A DNA stretch of 64,000 bases from ZAX-1 sp046533095 (GCA_046533095.1 JAJQRA010000042.1:25419-89418); one strand, 5' to 3'; positions 7,159 through 15,807 are shown, counted from the stretch's first letter. Program-made: numbers and translations. The notes: generated from the sequence alone by a model not told the origin.

Positions 7159-7617
7159 TCACTTACGGTTTTTTTGCCCCTCCGGTGTTTTGGCTTTCTC
7201 TAAAGCAGACTTCACTGCCTGCAGTAAGATAGTAGAGGTATATTGGTTTTCCTCCGAATATGTAATCTTATCCAATGACTGGTTTTCGTAAATCTGTTGG
7301 CTGATACTGTCTAGCGCCGGTTGCATGAGCGGATACATGGTCGCTATCGTTTCATCCATGTTTACCAGTGAAATGGAATTGATGTGGTTGCTATCCACGA
7401 CTACTTCTACATCAATGGCACTGTCATTAAACAGGATAGATGAGGTATAGACTCCTGCTACATACTGCATTGTTTCCGTGCTTTTTCCTTTTTCGCCTTT
7501 ATCTGGCAGAAACATGAAAATCAGCAGTAAAATCAACAAAATTCCAAGTACCGCAAAAACAGCTGTATAAATCAGTTCCTTTAAATGCAGAACAACAATT
7601 TTTGTTTTTGAACTCAA
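7159..7617 (-). CDS. Membrane-anchored protein, FMN-binding-like domain
   Basis: A 152-residue protein with one N-terminal membrane segment (about residues 14-36, IYTAVFAVLGILLILLLIF), then an extracytoplasmic domain with IDVEVVVDSNHINSISLVNM and a helical tail. The alternating V/I-V-D-x-N-x-I pattern resembles the small FMN-binding fold of clostridial surface proteins, but no flavinylation motif is visible, so the function stays open. The start is TTG 7617 behind TAGGAGG. It is transcribed away from the DUF6323 gene. Confidence 0.6.
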   Translation of the reverse strand: MSSKTKIVVLHLKELIYTAVFAVLGILLILLLIFMFLPDKGEKGKSTETMQYVAGVYTSSILFNDSAIDVEVVVDSNHINSISLVNMDETIATMYPLMQPALDSISQQIYENQSLDKITYSEENQYTSTILLQAVKSALEKAKTPEGQKNRK

Positions 7618-7831
7618 GGGAGACCTCCTATATCATTTCGCTTGATAAAGTTTATGTTTGAAGAGGTGGTTTTATTCGGATTAGTTTGCAGGAATATTTT
7701 CATTTCTAACAGGAAAGCATGTCCGATAAGATGCTTTCTAAGGGGTGTGCGCTGTAGCATGTACAAAACATACCACGAATGAAACTGTGATAGGATTCTT
7801 TACTCAATGTAGTGATAGGGAGGCTGTAAGG

Positions 7832-8395
7832 ATGAATACGAATATATACGAACTTATGTTTATGGAACCACAGAAACAAGAAATACAAAGAATAATTGAC
7901 TGCAATGAAAAAACACAGCAATATGGATTAGCCTTAACAAAAGAAGATGCCCATACGTTAATGGTATCAAGGCAAAATTCCCTAAAAGAGAATCAGCGTG
8001 TAGAGTTTGGCAAAAGTATCCTGCCGGATATTATTGATGCATTTTGTGATTCTCAATATATCATGCAAGATAATTACATGGAGACTTTGGCACAGATACA
8101 AGATATTTTTTATTTGTATAAAAATGAATCTGAGGACGAATTAACAGATGCCGAATTGATGGATTTTATGAAAAAGCAATTTGAAGAAACATGTTTTGGC
8201 GATTTGGACTATTTAAAGGGGACCTGTCTGGAACGCTTTGCTAAAGCTGTCCGCAGTGGATATCAATCTCAAATGCAGCATAGGTTAAGGGATGAATATA
8301 CCTTACGGGATGTGGAAAACGAATATAGTAAATTGTCAGAAGAAACAAGATGGGAATATGAAGTTTATAAGCAAAAACTGGAAGATACCTATTAA
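7832..8395 (+). CDS. DUF6323 family protein
   Basis: Starting at ATG 7832 (AGGGAGG 10 bases upstream; the longer frame to 7745 has no ribosome binding site), this is a 187-residue soluble, acidic, mostly helical protein. The segments ALTKEDAHTLMVSRQNSLKE, VEFGKSILPDIIDAFCDSQY and LAQIQDIFYLYKNESEDELT match my memory of DUF6323, a clostridial family of unknown function often beside a DUF6179 gene. No such partner is seen here. The next gene, a PHP hydrolase, follows 77 bp downstream. Confidence 0.7.
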   Translation: MNTNIYELMFMEPQKQEIQRIIDCNEKTQQYGLALTKEDAHTLMVSRQNSLKENQRVEFGKSILPDIIDAFCDSQYIMQDNYMETLAQIQDIFYLYKNESEDELTDAELMDFMKKQFEETCFGDLDYLKGTCLERFAKAVRSGYQSQMQHRLRDEYTLRDVENEYSKLSEETRWEYEVYKQKLEDTY

Positions 8396-8472
8396 AGATG
8401 GTATAGAATTGTTGCTTTTTCATAGGAAATTATGTCCTGTGAAAAATAAACAAAAATAGAAAGAAGGACATC

Positions 8473-9195
8473 ATGAAAGATTTTTTAGATTTGCATACCC
8501 ATACGATAGCCAGTGGACATGCATATAATACAATCAATGAAATGATAGAAGCAGCGGCAAAAAAGGAGATACAAATACTCGGCATTACAGAACATGCGCC
8601 GTCACTGCCGGGTTCTTGCACTTCTATGTATTATATGAATCTTAAAGTCTTGCCCAGAGAAAAAATGGGCATAACCGTTTTGTATGGGACAGAGTTAAAT
8701 ATACTGGATTTTGAGGGAAGAGTGGATTTGCCGGAAGAAATAATTAGTGGGCTTGATCTTGTCATAGCAAGTATGCATACGCCATGTTTTACGTCTGGTG
8801 GTGCGGCAGAAAATACAAGGGCCTACTTAAATACAATGAAGAATCCATTTATTAATATCATTGGACATCCCGATGATTATCGTTTTCCGATTGATTATCC
8901 GGAATTAGTAAAAGGGGCAAAAGAACACCATGTACTGCTTGAAATGAACAATGCTTCCTTGGCTCCCACAAGTTTTCGAGGTAATCCGGTGGATATCTAC
9001 AAAAACATGTTGGATTTATGTGAAAAACAGGATGTTCCTATTGTGGTAAATTCGGATGCTCATGTAGATATACAAGTAGGCAGGCATGATCTGGCGATGG
9101 CAATCATTGAAGAAATCCAGTTTCCTGAAAGGTTAGTCGTGAATGCCAATCCTGATTTGCTAAAAGAATACATAAATTGCTATAAAGGGAGATAA
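8473..9195 (+). CDS. PHP-domain phosphatase/phosphoesterase (YcdX-like)
   Basis: A 240-residue TIM-barrel PHP-superfamily enzyme. The metal-binding motifs are visible in order: DLHTHT (6-11), EHAP (about 41), SMHTP (about 98), GHPDD (about 134), EMNNAS, and NSDAHVD (about 195-201). Such stand-alone PHP proteins (YcdX type) hydrolyse phosphate esters with a metal cluster in the cytoplasm; the physiological substrate is unknown. The start has AAGGACATC upstream. It is followed by a 60-64 bp tandem repeat and then yerC. Confidence 0.88.
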   Translation: MKDFLDLHTHTIASGHAYNTINEMIEAAAKKEIQILGITEHAPSLPGSCTSMYYMNLKVLPREKMGITVLYGTELNILDFEGRVDLPEEIISGLDLVIASMHTPCFTSGGAAENTRAYLNTMKNPFINIIGHPDDYRFPIDYPELVKGAKEHHVLLEMNNASLAPTSFRGNPVDIYKNMLDLCEKQDVPIVVNSDAHVDIQVGRHDLAMAIIEEIQFPERLVVNANPDLLKEYINCYKGR

Positions 9196-9202
9196 GGTAC
9201 AA

Positions 9203-9346
9203 GGATTTAAGCGAAAGCAGGGAACCTAGGGCAATCACATAGGTACAGTATCGTTGAATCATAGGATTTAAGGAAAGCAGGGAATCTAGGGCAATGGCAT
9301 AGGTGCTGCAGTATCGCTGATTCATAGGATTTAAGGGAAAGTAAAG
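9203..9346 (+). repeat. 60-64 bp imperfect tandem repeat
   Basis: Units beginning ggatttaag start at 9203, 9263 and 9327. The second has a three-base insertion and several substitutions, and the third is truncated after about 20 bases. It fills the gap between the PHP gene and yerC and ends just before the yerC promoter region. A minus-strand ORF across it (9104-9325) is repetitive and not credible as a gene. Confidence 0.8.
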
Positions 9347-9425
9347 AATAAGGTTTACTTTAGAACTTTAATATGCTAAAATTTAAGTTAAATTGAATGA
9401 AAGTTAGTTAAAGGGGATCTGGCTT

Positions 9426-9725
9426 ATGAGCAAAAAAATTAGAACGGAAGCAGTAGATCATTTGTTTGAAGCAATTTTAAGCCTAGAAAATAAAGAGGAA
9501 TGCTATAAATTTTTTGAAGATGTTTGTACAGTAAATGAGCTGTCGTCTTTATCACAGAGGTTTGAAGTTGCTAAAATGCTTCGTGACCAGAAAACATATT
9601 TAGATATTGCGGAAAGAACCGGTGCATCTACGGCTACAATTAGCCGTGTAAACAGATCTTTAAACTATGGCAGTGATGGGTATGACATGGTATTTTCTAG
9701 AATAGAGATGGATGAAAGTGTATAG
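9426..9725 (+). CDS. yerC: YerC/YecD family TrpR-related regulator
   Basis: A 99-residue TrpR-superfamily helix-turn-helix protein. LSSLSQRFEVAKMLRDQKTY followed by IAERTGASTATISRVNRSL matches the YerC/YecD family; the second segment is the recognition helix-turn-helix. The family occurs near pcrA in Bacilli, and pcrA lies downstream here as well, separated by a minus-strand gene. AAAGGGGATC precedes ATG 9426. The DNA target is unknown. It probably acts as a small DNA-binding dimer. Confidence 0.9.
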   Translation: MSKKIRTEAVDHLFEAILSLENKEECYKFFEDVCTVNELSSLSQRFEVAKMLRDQKTYLDIAERTGASTATISRVNRSLNYGSDGYDMVFSRIEMDESV

Positions 9726-9839
9726 GGACATTGGGTCTGAACGGGGGCACAAGGGTCAAATAGAGATGAAGTGTAAAAATTAAGTTTACAAAATGTTGCA
9801 ATAGAAGTTTAACAGAAAAAATAAAACGAAAGAGTATAG

Positions 9840-10526
9840 TCAATTTCGTTCTAGAGGTTTAGAACTATCCTGCTTTGTCTTATCCGACTTTATTTTCGCT
9901 GGCTTAGGCTTCTCTTGTTTGACAGGAATCCCTTCGCTTTTTTCTTTTTGTAAATCTATCATTTTTTCAATCAATTGCTTCTTTATATAAACATCAAAAC
10001 TTAACATACAGATAAATGCAAAATTCTGTAAATCCTGTTGCTCTTTTAAAGATGCATTCGGAAACGTTTCAGAGCTAATTTGAAATTTTCTTGCGATATC
10101 TGCTTGTAAAATTGTAACTTCTTCTTTTTCAAGTTGGAACACTTCCCTATAAATATCTTCCAATTGAAAATCCTGCCCATGGCCAAAATATTTTTCGGTA
10201 ATCGGATTTAAAATTTCTTGAATATCATTAATGCTTAAAATATTTTTAAAATGATAAATAAAAATTAGGGTTAAGATATGCTCCTTGGAATACTTTTTCT
10301 TTTCAGGAGGAGGAAGCAAATTATTTTTGGTATAGTTGTTAATCATTGTTTTCGTCAATATTTTGTCTTCAAAACGCCGTTTTGAGGCTGTAAGCTGTGC
10401 ATCCATAAAAGTTGTAACCTGATCCATATATAAATCTATATTTGGCAAATCTTCCGGTTTTATATAGTCAATTCTAGAAAGGCTTTGTAGAATACTGTTT
10501 AAAAAATCGTCTGTATTTAATGTCAT
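9840..10526 (-). CDS. DUF1836 domain protein
   Basis: A 228-residue protein whose central part (about 60-170) matches DUF1836, a Firmicute family with a MerR-like winged helix at its N-terminus: TKTMINNYTKNNLLPPPEKK then YSKEHILTLIFIYHFKNIL. That pattern, a 'topless' helix followed by pro-rich wing residues, suggests DNA binding. The C-terminus is lysine-rich and disordered (KQEKPKPAKIKSDKTKQDSS). It sits between yerC and pcrA on the opposite strand, with its own upstream region containing inverted repeats with GTTCAAT arms. Confidence 0.85.
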   Translation of the reverse strand: MTLNTDDFLNSILQSLSRIDYIKPEDLPNIDLYMDQVTTFMDAQLTASKRRFEDKILTKTMINNYTKNNLLPPPEKKKYSKEHILTLIFIYHFKNILSINDIQEILNPITEKYFGHGQDFQLEDIYREVFQLEKEEVTILQADIARKFQISSETFPNASLKEQQDLQNFAFICMLSFDVYIKKQLIEKMIDLQKEKSEGIPVKQEKPKPAKIKSDKTKQDSSKPLERN

Positions 10527-11089
10527 AGAACTCCTTTGAACTTTAGTTCATTTTTATATGTTTTTCACATGGTCTACCTTAAGCTTGATTATTGAACATT
10601 AGTAGTTCAATCGTAGGAATTTGAGTAGCAACTTCTGATAAGCTCTATTATTGAACATAAGTAGTTCAATAATCAAATGGACGGCACATAAAGATGTGCC
10701 TTTTATCAGAGTTTGAGTAGCAACTTCTGATAAGCTCTATTATATAGTATTAAAAACTATATGACAAGTATATTTTTTACATTGATTATGTCAAAATTGT
10801 TTCGCAATATTAATTTGATTCACGATACTAATTGTGCACCAGCAAATACAATTCTTTCATAGTGGCTATCCCTTGCTCGTTTTTCCGAATTAAAGGCCAA
10901 TACAGAAGTTAGTATTACCCATTATGTGAGGGCAAAAATCATAAAAATAATGATTGGAAAGGATGCAGTTTTGAACCTTTTGATTTTTAATCTGAAAACA
11001 TCCACGCCAAATCGGTGCGTTACTTTCGTACAGTTCCTAGTGGCAGTGGTTCGCATTTTCTTATATTTTAATTATTATTGGCTTATTAG
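10527..11089. repeat. Repeat-rich intergenic region before pcrA
   Basis: No gene is evident. It contains a 32-bp direct repeat (starts tttgagtagcaacttctgat) at 10620-10651 and 10712-10743, two related inverted repeats with GTTCAAT arms (10591-10611, and the perfect ATTATTGAAC...GTTCAATAAT at 10647-10673), and a G/C hairpin GGCACAT-AAAG-ATGTGCC (10683-10700) followed by TTTTAT, a terminator candidate. The stretch 10980-11060 shares cctagtggcagtggt with the leader at 6545 (cttagtggctgtggt). Confidence 0.6.
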
Positions 11090-11118
11090 TTGAAATATAC
11101 AGGAAAATCTTCTATAAT
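11090..11118 (+). promoter_or_regulatory. pcrA promoter
   Basis: TTGAAA (11090-11095), 17-bp spacer, TATAAT (11113-11118): a near-consensus housekeeping promoter. It lies inside the longest possible pcrA frame, which is why the start at 11153 is preferred. Confidence 0.75.
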
Positions 11119-11152
11119 AAACGTATGTTTGAATGAGAGGACGAAGATTAGT

Positions 11153-13429
11153 ATGAGCATGTACGATATATTGAATGAAGTGCAGCAGGAGGCTACATTT
11201 TATACAGAAGGGCCATTGCTGATTTTAGCGGGTGCGGGTTCTGGAAAAACAAGGGTGCTGACTCACAGAACGGCATATTTGATAGAAGAAAAAGGTGTGA
11301 ATCCGTATCATATTTTAGCGATAACATTTACAAATAAAGCGGCAGGGGAGATGCGAGAACGAATTGATAAGCTAGTCGGATTCGGCAGCGAAAGCGTATG
11401 GGTATCCACCTTTCATTCAACCTGTGTTCGCATATTACGCCGATACATTGACCGCCTTGGCTATGATAATCGATTCACAATCTATGATGCCGATGACCAA
11501 AAGACAATCATGAAGGAAATCTGCAAACGATTGGAAATTGATACCAAAATATATAAGGAAAAAGCATTTTTAGGAGTCATTTCTTCTGCCAAAGACGAGC
11601 TGATTACGCCGGAAAAATTTACCTTATGGGCATCGGGGGATTTTGCAAAACAGAAGCAGGCAATGGTTTATCGGGAATATCAAGCGGCACTACAGAAGAA
11701 TAATGCATTGGATTTTGACGATTTAATCGTAAAAACGGTGGAATTGTTTCAAAATGATGCAGAAGTTTTAAACAATTATCAGGAACGTTTTCGATATATT
11801 ATGGTAGATGAGTATCAGGACACAAATACAGCGCAGTTTCAACTGATTAAACTGCTGGCTTCAAAATACGAAAATTTGTGTGTTGTAGGCGACGACGACC
11901 AATCTATTTATAAATTTAGAGGGGCAAATATTAAAAATATTCTGAATTTCGAGCAGATTTTTCCGGATGCAAAGGTCATAAAATTGGAACAGAATTATCG
12001 TTCCACCCAGACGATACTAGATGCGGCAAATGGTGTGGTTCAAAATAATATTGGCCGAAAATCAAAAAAGCTTTGGACAGACAATGGAGAAGGATCAAAA
12101 ATTGATTTTGGACAGTTTGACAATGCCTATGAAGAAGCGCAGTATGTTGTGCGAGATATAAAAAAAAGAATGCAGGAGAGAGAATATAATTATGGAGATT
12201 GTGCCATCCTATATCGTACCAATGCCCAATCCCGCTTATTTGAAGAATTCTTTGTTGCTGCAAATATTCCATATAAAATAGTGGGTGGAGTCAATTTCTA
12301 TGCCAGAAAAGAAATAAAGGACTTGCTTGCCTATTTAAAAACCATTGACAACGCAAGGGATGATTTGGCAGTGCGTCGTATCTTAAATGTTCCCAAACGG
12401 GGTATCGGTGCAACCACCGTAAGCCGGGTACAGAATTATGCAATAAAGGAAGAACTAAGCTTTTATAATGCCTTAAAGATGGCAGGTGCCATTCAAACGA
12501 TTGGGCGATCAAGCGTTAAAATAAAGCCTTTTGTGAATCTGATACAAACGATGCGAAGCAAAGTGCCCTATTTAAAGGTATCTCAGCTTTTACAGGAAAT
12601 TATTGAAGAAACCGGTTATGTACGAGAGCTAGAGGCGGAAAATACGGAGGAAGCACAGGCACGTATTGAAAATATCGATGAATTAATCACAAAAGCCACA
12701 GCATACGATGAAGAAGAATCACCGACCTTAAGCGGATTTTTAGAAGAGGTTGCGCTCGTTGCTGAGATTGATAGCCTACGTGCAGACAGCGACTACGTTG
12801 TATTAATGACGTTACATAGCGCAAAGGGTCTGGAATTTCCGAATGTTTACCTTGCTGGTTTGGAAGATGGAATTTTTCCAAGCTATATGACGATAACATC
12901 GGACGACCCCTTGGAAGTAGAGGAGGAGCGGCGACTTTGCTATGTGGGAATTACAAGAGCTATGAAACATTTATCCATAACCTGCGCGAAACAACGTATG
13001 ATTCGCGGGGAAACGCAATATAATAAAGTATCGCGATTTGTAAAAGAAATTCCAAGGAATTTATTGAACGGTAATTTGTGGCAGGAAAAAGTGGCGCAGG
13101 TGAAACGACCGTCAGAATCATTGCAGGCAAAAAATGCATTTCGTGCAAAAACGGAATATCAAACAGCCTATCCAATGGAATATAAAGGCTCGACGGAAGA
13201 TGCCGGTGTTTTTGGCAAATCGAAGGAGGCAGTTGCCTTGTCCACGAGTTTTACAGCGAATCGTTCACTGGGCTATAGCGTAGGCGACACGGTAAGGCAT
13301 ATAAAGTTTGGAGAAGGGGTAGTGACAAAAATAATGGAAGGCGGTAGGGATTATGAAGTAACCGTTTCGTTTACAAACGTAGGAATAAAAAAAATGTTTG
13401 CAGGATTTGCAAAATTAAAAAAAATATAA
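11153..13429 (+). CDS. pcrA: ATP-dependent 3'-5' DNA helicase PcrA/UvrD
   Basis: A 758-residue superfamily 1A helicase that unwinds DNA in repair and replication-fork maintenance. Walker A GAGSGKT is at about residues 27-33, motif II is DEYQDT (about 218-223), followed by GDDDQSIYKFRGA (motif III), and motif V/VI residues VVLMTLHSAKGLEFPNVYL and RRLCYVGITRA near residues 550-600. The C-terminus has the PcrA Tudor-like segment VGDTVRHIKFGEGVVTKIME. The start at ATG 11153 sits 35 bp downstream of a clear promoter; a GTG/TTG extension to 11090 would overlap it. Confidence 0.96.
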   Translation: MSMYDILNEVQQEATFYTEGPLLILAGAGSGKTRVLTHRTAYLIEEKGVNPYHILAITFTNKAAGEMRERIDKLVGFGSESVWVSTFHSTCVRILRRYIDRLGYDNRFTIYDADDQKTIMKEICKRLEIDTKIYKEKAFLGVISSAKDELITPEKFTLWASGDFAKQKQAMVYREYQAALQKNNALDFDDLIVKTVELFQNDAEVLNNYQERFRYIMVDEYQDTNTAQFQLIKLLASKYENLCVVGDDDQSIYKFRGANIKNILNFEQIFPDAKVIKLEQNYRSTQTILDAANGVVQNNIGRKSKKLWTDNGEGSKIDFGQFDNAYEEAQYVVRDIKKRMQEREYNYGDCAILYRTNAQSRLFEEFFVAANIPYKIVGGVNFYARKEIKDLLAYLKTIDNARDDLAVRRILNVPKRGIGATTVSRVQNYAIKEELSFYNALKMAGAIQTIGRSSVKIKPFVNLIQTMRSKVPYLKVSQLLQEIIEETGYVRELEAENTEEAQARIENIDELITKATAYDEEESPTLSGFLEEVALVAEIDSLRADSDYVVLMTLHSAKGLEFPNVYLAGLEDGIFPSYMTITSDDPLEVEEERRLCYVGITRAMKHLSITCAKQRMIRGETQYNKVSRFVKEIPRNLLNGNLWQEKVAQVKRPSESLQAKNAFRAKTEYQTAYPMEYKGSTEDAGVFGKSKEAVALSTSFTANRSLGYSVGDTVRHIKFGEGVVTKIMEGGRDYEVTVSFTNVGIKKMFAGFAKLKKI

Positions 13430-13465
13430 ATTTTACAAATTATGGTATGCGAACATGGAAATTTG

Positions 13466-13700
13466 TGGTATACTAAACCATAGTATTAATAAAAATAATA
13501 AATGTAGCGATGGTGTAGTTTGGTAATATGGGGTGCTTTGTGTAGTGAAAGTCCGAGAATTCATGGATAGTTATAATAATATATCAGATGATAGGGGCGG
13601 TATTTTGTTTCTATAAGAATATAATGAAAGCAATAGGTCAAATAGCCAATCGGGTATTTGGCAAATGAAACAAGAACATGGACACTTGTTTGTGCCCATG
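13466..13700 (+). ncRNA. Structured leader before small membrane protein
   Basis: After a -10-like TATACT (13466-13471) comes a hairpin CTTT-GTGTAGTG-AAAG (13536-13551) with the flank TCCGAGAATTC, similar to the one at 6643-6668. Closer to the gene, AAACAAG 13668-13674 pairs with CTTGTTT 13685-13691, while CATGG in its loop (13677-13681) can pair with CCATG 13696-13700. That is an H-type pseudoknot ending eight bases before the ribosome binding site. Translational control is an inference. Confidence 0.35.
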
Positions 13701-13722
13701 ATATATGAAAAGGAGCGATAAA

Positions 13723-13977
13723 ATGAATAAAGTAGAAGAATTTTTAAATGCAGCGAAATTGAATGATTTATTACACAAACAGAATACGGAAGAAAAGAAA
13801 AGCAAGGTGCTTTGGATATTGGCAATCGTAGGGGCAGTCGTAGCAGTAGTTGCAATCGCTTATGGCGTATATCGCTTTTTTACACCAGATTATTTAGAAG
13901 ATTTTGAAGACGATTTTGATGATGATTTTGATGATGATTTCTTTGACGAAGATGAAGAAGCAGAAGAGGGAGAATAA
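13723..13977 (+). CDS. Small membrane protein with acidic tail (84 aa)
   Basis: ATG 13723 follows AAAGGAG. The product has a polar N-terminus (MNKVEEFLNAAKLNDLLHKQ), one membrane helix (about residues 29-53, VLWILAIVGAVVAVVAIAYGV) and a C-terminal run of Asp/Glu/Phe from a DDDF-type codon repeat. The tail carries well over 20 acidic residues in 30. No family is recognised; similar small proteins occur in clostridia. A role as a membrane-bound acidic binder is speculation. It resembles the protein at 6696 in layout. Confidence 0.65.
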   Translation: MNKVEEFLNAAKLNDLLHKQNTEEKKSKVLWILAIVGAVVAVVAIAYGVYRFFTPDYLEDFEDDFDDDFDDDFFDEDEEAEEGE

Positions 13978-14053
13978 GAGAAATAAAAATTAAGGGAAAC
14001 AAGGGTAATGATTCAATGATATCCCTTTCATAGCTATGATGTAGCTCATAAGA

Positions 14054-14191
14054 GACTGTTGCAAAATCCATGGAATTAATTTCTGCTCCGTATTTTTAGG
14101 GCACATTTAATGTGCGCTAGATACTAAAATCGTTTGATAAAGATTTTGATATCGACAAATGCGTAGGGTTGCATGGAATATTGTAACAGCC
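14054..14191. mobile_element. MITE-like element upstream of rlmD
   Basis: The left end gactgttgcaaaatcc (14054-14069) and the reverse complement of the right end, ggctgttacaatattcc, match at about 12 positions with one gap. The 138-bp interior is non-coding and has a GCACAT-TTA-ATGTGC hairpin. The right end runs into TTTTTT, so the terminal pairing could also work as a terminator. The ends resemble the elements at 3385 and 3942. Confidence 0.4.
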
Positions 14192-14202
14192 TTTTTTATA
14201 TT

Positions 14203-14343
14203 GTGCAAAAAGGAGGTGTTAACCAATTTGCACGAGTACAAATTGAGTATGCGCAAAGAACCGTGCAAAAAAAGAGGTGTTAACCAATTTGCACGAGTAC
14301 AAATTGAGTGTGCACAAAGAACTGTGCAAAAAAGAGGTGAAGG
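14203..14343 (+). repeat. 60-61 bp tandem repeat carrying repeated ribosome binding sites
   Basis: Units beginning gtgcaaaaa start at 14203, 14263 and 14324. Each contains an AGAGGTG/AGGAGGTG ribosome-binding-like sequence and the first two contain CAATTTG-N8-CAAATTG (14224-14245). The third unit supplies the real ribosome binding site of rlmD. A leader ORF could be read through the units (14159-14347), but repeat structure explains it better. Confidence 0.75.
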
Positions 14344-15807
14344 ATGAAAAAAGGACAGGTGTGTGTCGGGATTGTAGAAAAGGTGGATTTTCCAAATAAG
14401 GGGATTGTATATTTAGAAGATGGGTCTGTAGTTGTTGTAAAAAATACAATACCCGGGCAGAAAATATCGTTTTCGATTCATAAGGTGCGTAAAGGCCGTG
14501 GCGAAGGCAGGGTGCTGGAACTGTTGGAAAAATCTCCCTTGGAACTTACGAAGATACCATGTATCCATTTTGAAAAATGCGGGGGTTGTACATTTTTAAA
14601 CCTTAGTTATGAGGCGCAGCTAAAATTAAAGGAACAGCAGGTATTGGAGCTTTTAAAACCGGTATGTGAGCTGGTTTGCGATTTGGAAGATGGGATATGG
14701 GAAGGGATCAAAGAAAGTCCAAATCAGTTTGAATACCGCAATAAAATGGAGTTTTCTTTTGGGGATGAATATAAGGAGGGTCCTTTGTCGCTGGGTATGC
14801 ATAAACGGGGAAGCTTTTATGATATTGTGACGGTGTCAGGCTGTAAGATTGTAGATGAGGACTACAACCATATTTTACAATGTGTAGTAGCATATTTTAG
14901 GGAGCATGATGTTTCCTATTGCCATAAACTTCGCCATCAAGGTTATCTACGGCACTTGATGGTTCGGAAAGGGGCAAAAACCGGAGAAATTTTAATTGAT
15001 TTGGTTACAACTTCACAACTAAGCAGTATGTCTGCAATGCGAAGTGGAAATTTAGAAACGGATCGTTTGGAATGTGGCGATAAGCCAATTGGGGAAGTGG
15101 AGTTGCTAGAGGGGTTCAAAAGACAATTACAGCAGCTTGCATTGAATGGAAATATCGTAGGCATTTTGCATACTTATAATGATAGTGTGGCAGATATCGT
15201 AAAAAACGATAAGACGGAAATTTTATTTGGACAGGATTTTTTCTATGAAGAGATACTGGGGCTTAAATTTAAAATATCACCATTTTCCTTTTTTCAAACA
15301 AATTCATTTGGAGCAGAAATTTTATATGAAACGGTGCGGGAATATGTGGCAGATGCAGGAAATGGCAAGATTGTCTATGACTTATACAGCGGTACCGGAA
15401 CGATTGCACAGATGCTTGCACCTGTTGCAAGAAAGGTCATTGGAGTAGAAATTATAGAAGAAGCAGTAGCCATGGCAAAGGAAAATGCCATTTTAAATGG
15501 TTTACATAATTGTGATTTTATTGCCAAAGATGTCTTAAAAGTAATCGATGATATTGCGGAAAAACCTGATTTTATCGTACTTGATCCGCCAAGAGACGGT
15601 ATTCACCCAAAAGCTTTGGAAAAGCTCGGCGCGCACATTAGGGCAAAGAAAATGTTGTATATTTCCTGCAAGCCTACAAGCTTAGCGCGGGACCTTATAG
15701 CGTTGCAGGAATACGGTTACAGAGTAGAGCGCGTTTGCTGCGTTGATATGTTCCCAGGAACCCCGCACGTTGAGACGTGCGTACTTTTGTCCCACAAAAA
15801 TTCGTAA
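14344..15807 (+). CDS. rlmD: 23S rRNA (uracil-1939-C5)-methyltransferase RlmD, ICE-altered C-terminus
   Basis: A TrmA/RumA-family SAM-dependent RNA methyltransferase, 487 aa. Seen in order: an N-terminal TRAM domain, a cluster CIHFEKCGGC (about 71-80), the SAM motif YDLYSGTGTIAQ (about 345), LDPPRDG (about 412) and the catalytic-loop YISCKPTSLARDL (about 438). The gene is the target of the ICE: after HVE, the native codons are replaced by ICE DNA encoding TCVLLSHKNS and stop, while the native ETVVLMSRKEK is left at 57396-57431. All catalytic motifs precede the junction, so activity is probably kept. Confidence 0.93.
   Translation: MKKGQVCVGIVEKVDFPNKGIVYLEDGSVVVVKNTIPGQKISFSIHKVRKGRGEGRVLELLEKSPLELTKIPCIHFEKCGGCTFLNLSYEAQLKLKEQQVLELLKPVCELVCDLEDGIWEGIKESPNQFEYRNKMEFSFGDEYKEGPLSLGMHKRGSFYDIVTVSGCKIVDEDYNHILQCVVAYFREHDVSYCHKLRHQGYLRHLMVRKGAKTGEILIDLVTTSQLSSMSAMRSGNLETDRLECGDKPIGEVELLEGFKRQLQQLALNGNIVGILHTYNDSVADIVKNDKTEILFGQDFFYEEILGLKFKISPFSFFQTNSFGAEILYETVREYVADAGNGKIVYDLYSGTGTIAQMLAPVARKVIGVEIIEEAVAMAKENAILNGLHNCDFIAKDVLKVIDDIAEKPDFIVLDPPRDGIHPKALEKLGAHIRAKKMLYISCKPTSLARDLIALQEYGYRVERVCCVDMFPGTPHVETCVLLSHKNS

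Noticed and set aside
9104..9325. Minus-strand ORF in the 60-64 bp repeat
   Set aside because: Repetitive low-complexity product across a non-coding tandem repeat and antisense to the PHP gene end.
13505..13570. tRNA-like sequence (D-arm-like GTGTAGTTTGGTAATATG)
   Set aside because: No anticodon stem, acceptor pairing or TTCRA loop can be formed.
5323..14343. CRISPR array
   Set aside because: The repeat clusters have no unique spacers between identical repeats; they are direct tandem duplications, and no cas gene is present.
14159..14347. Leader peptide through the rlmD upstream repeats
   Set aside because: No own ribosome binding site, and its sequence follows from the tandem repeat; rlmD starts within its last codons.
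15717..15767. The last 16 residues of the recombinase as a real domain
   Set aside because: They are the antisense of rlmD codons, produced by the insertion site.
14344..15807. rlmD inactivated by the ICE
   Set aside because: All catalytic motifs precede the junction and the ICE supplies an in-frame substitute tail and stop.
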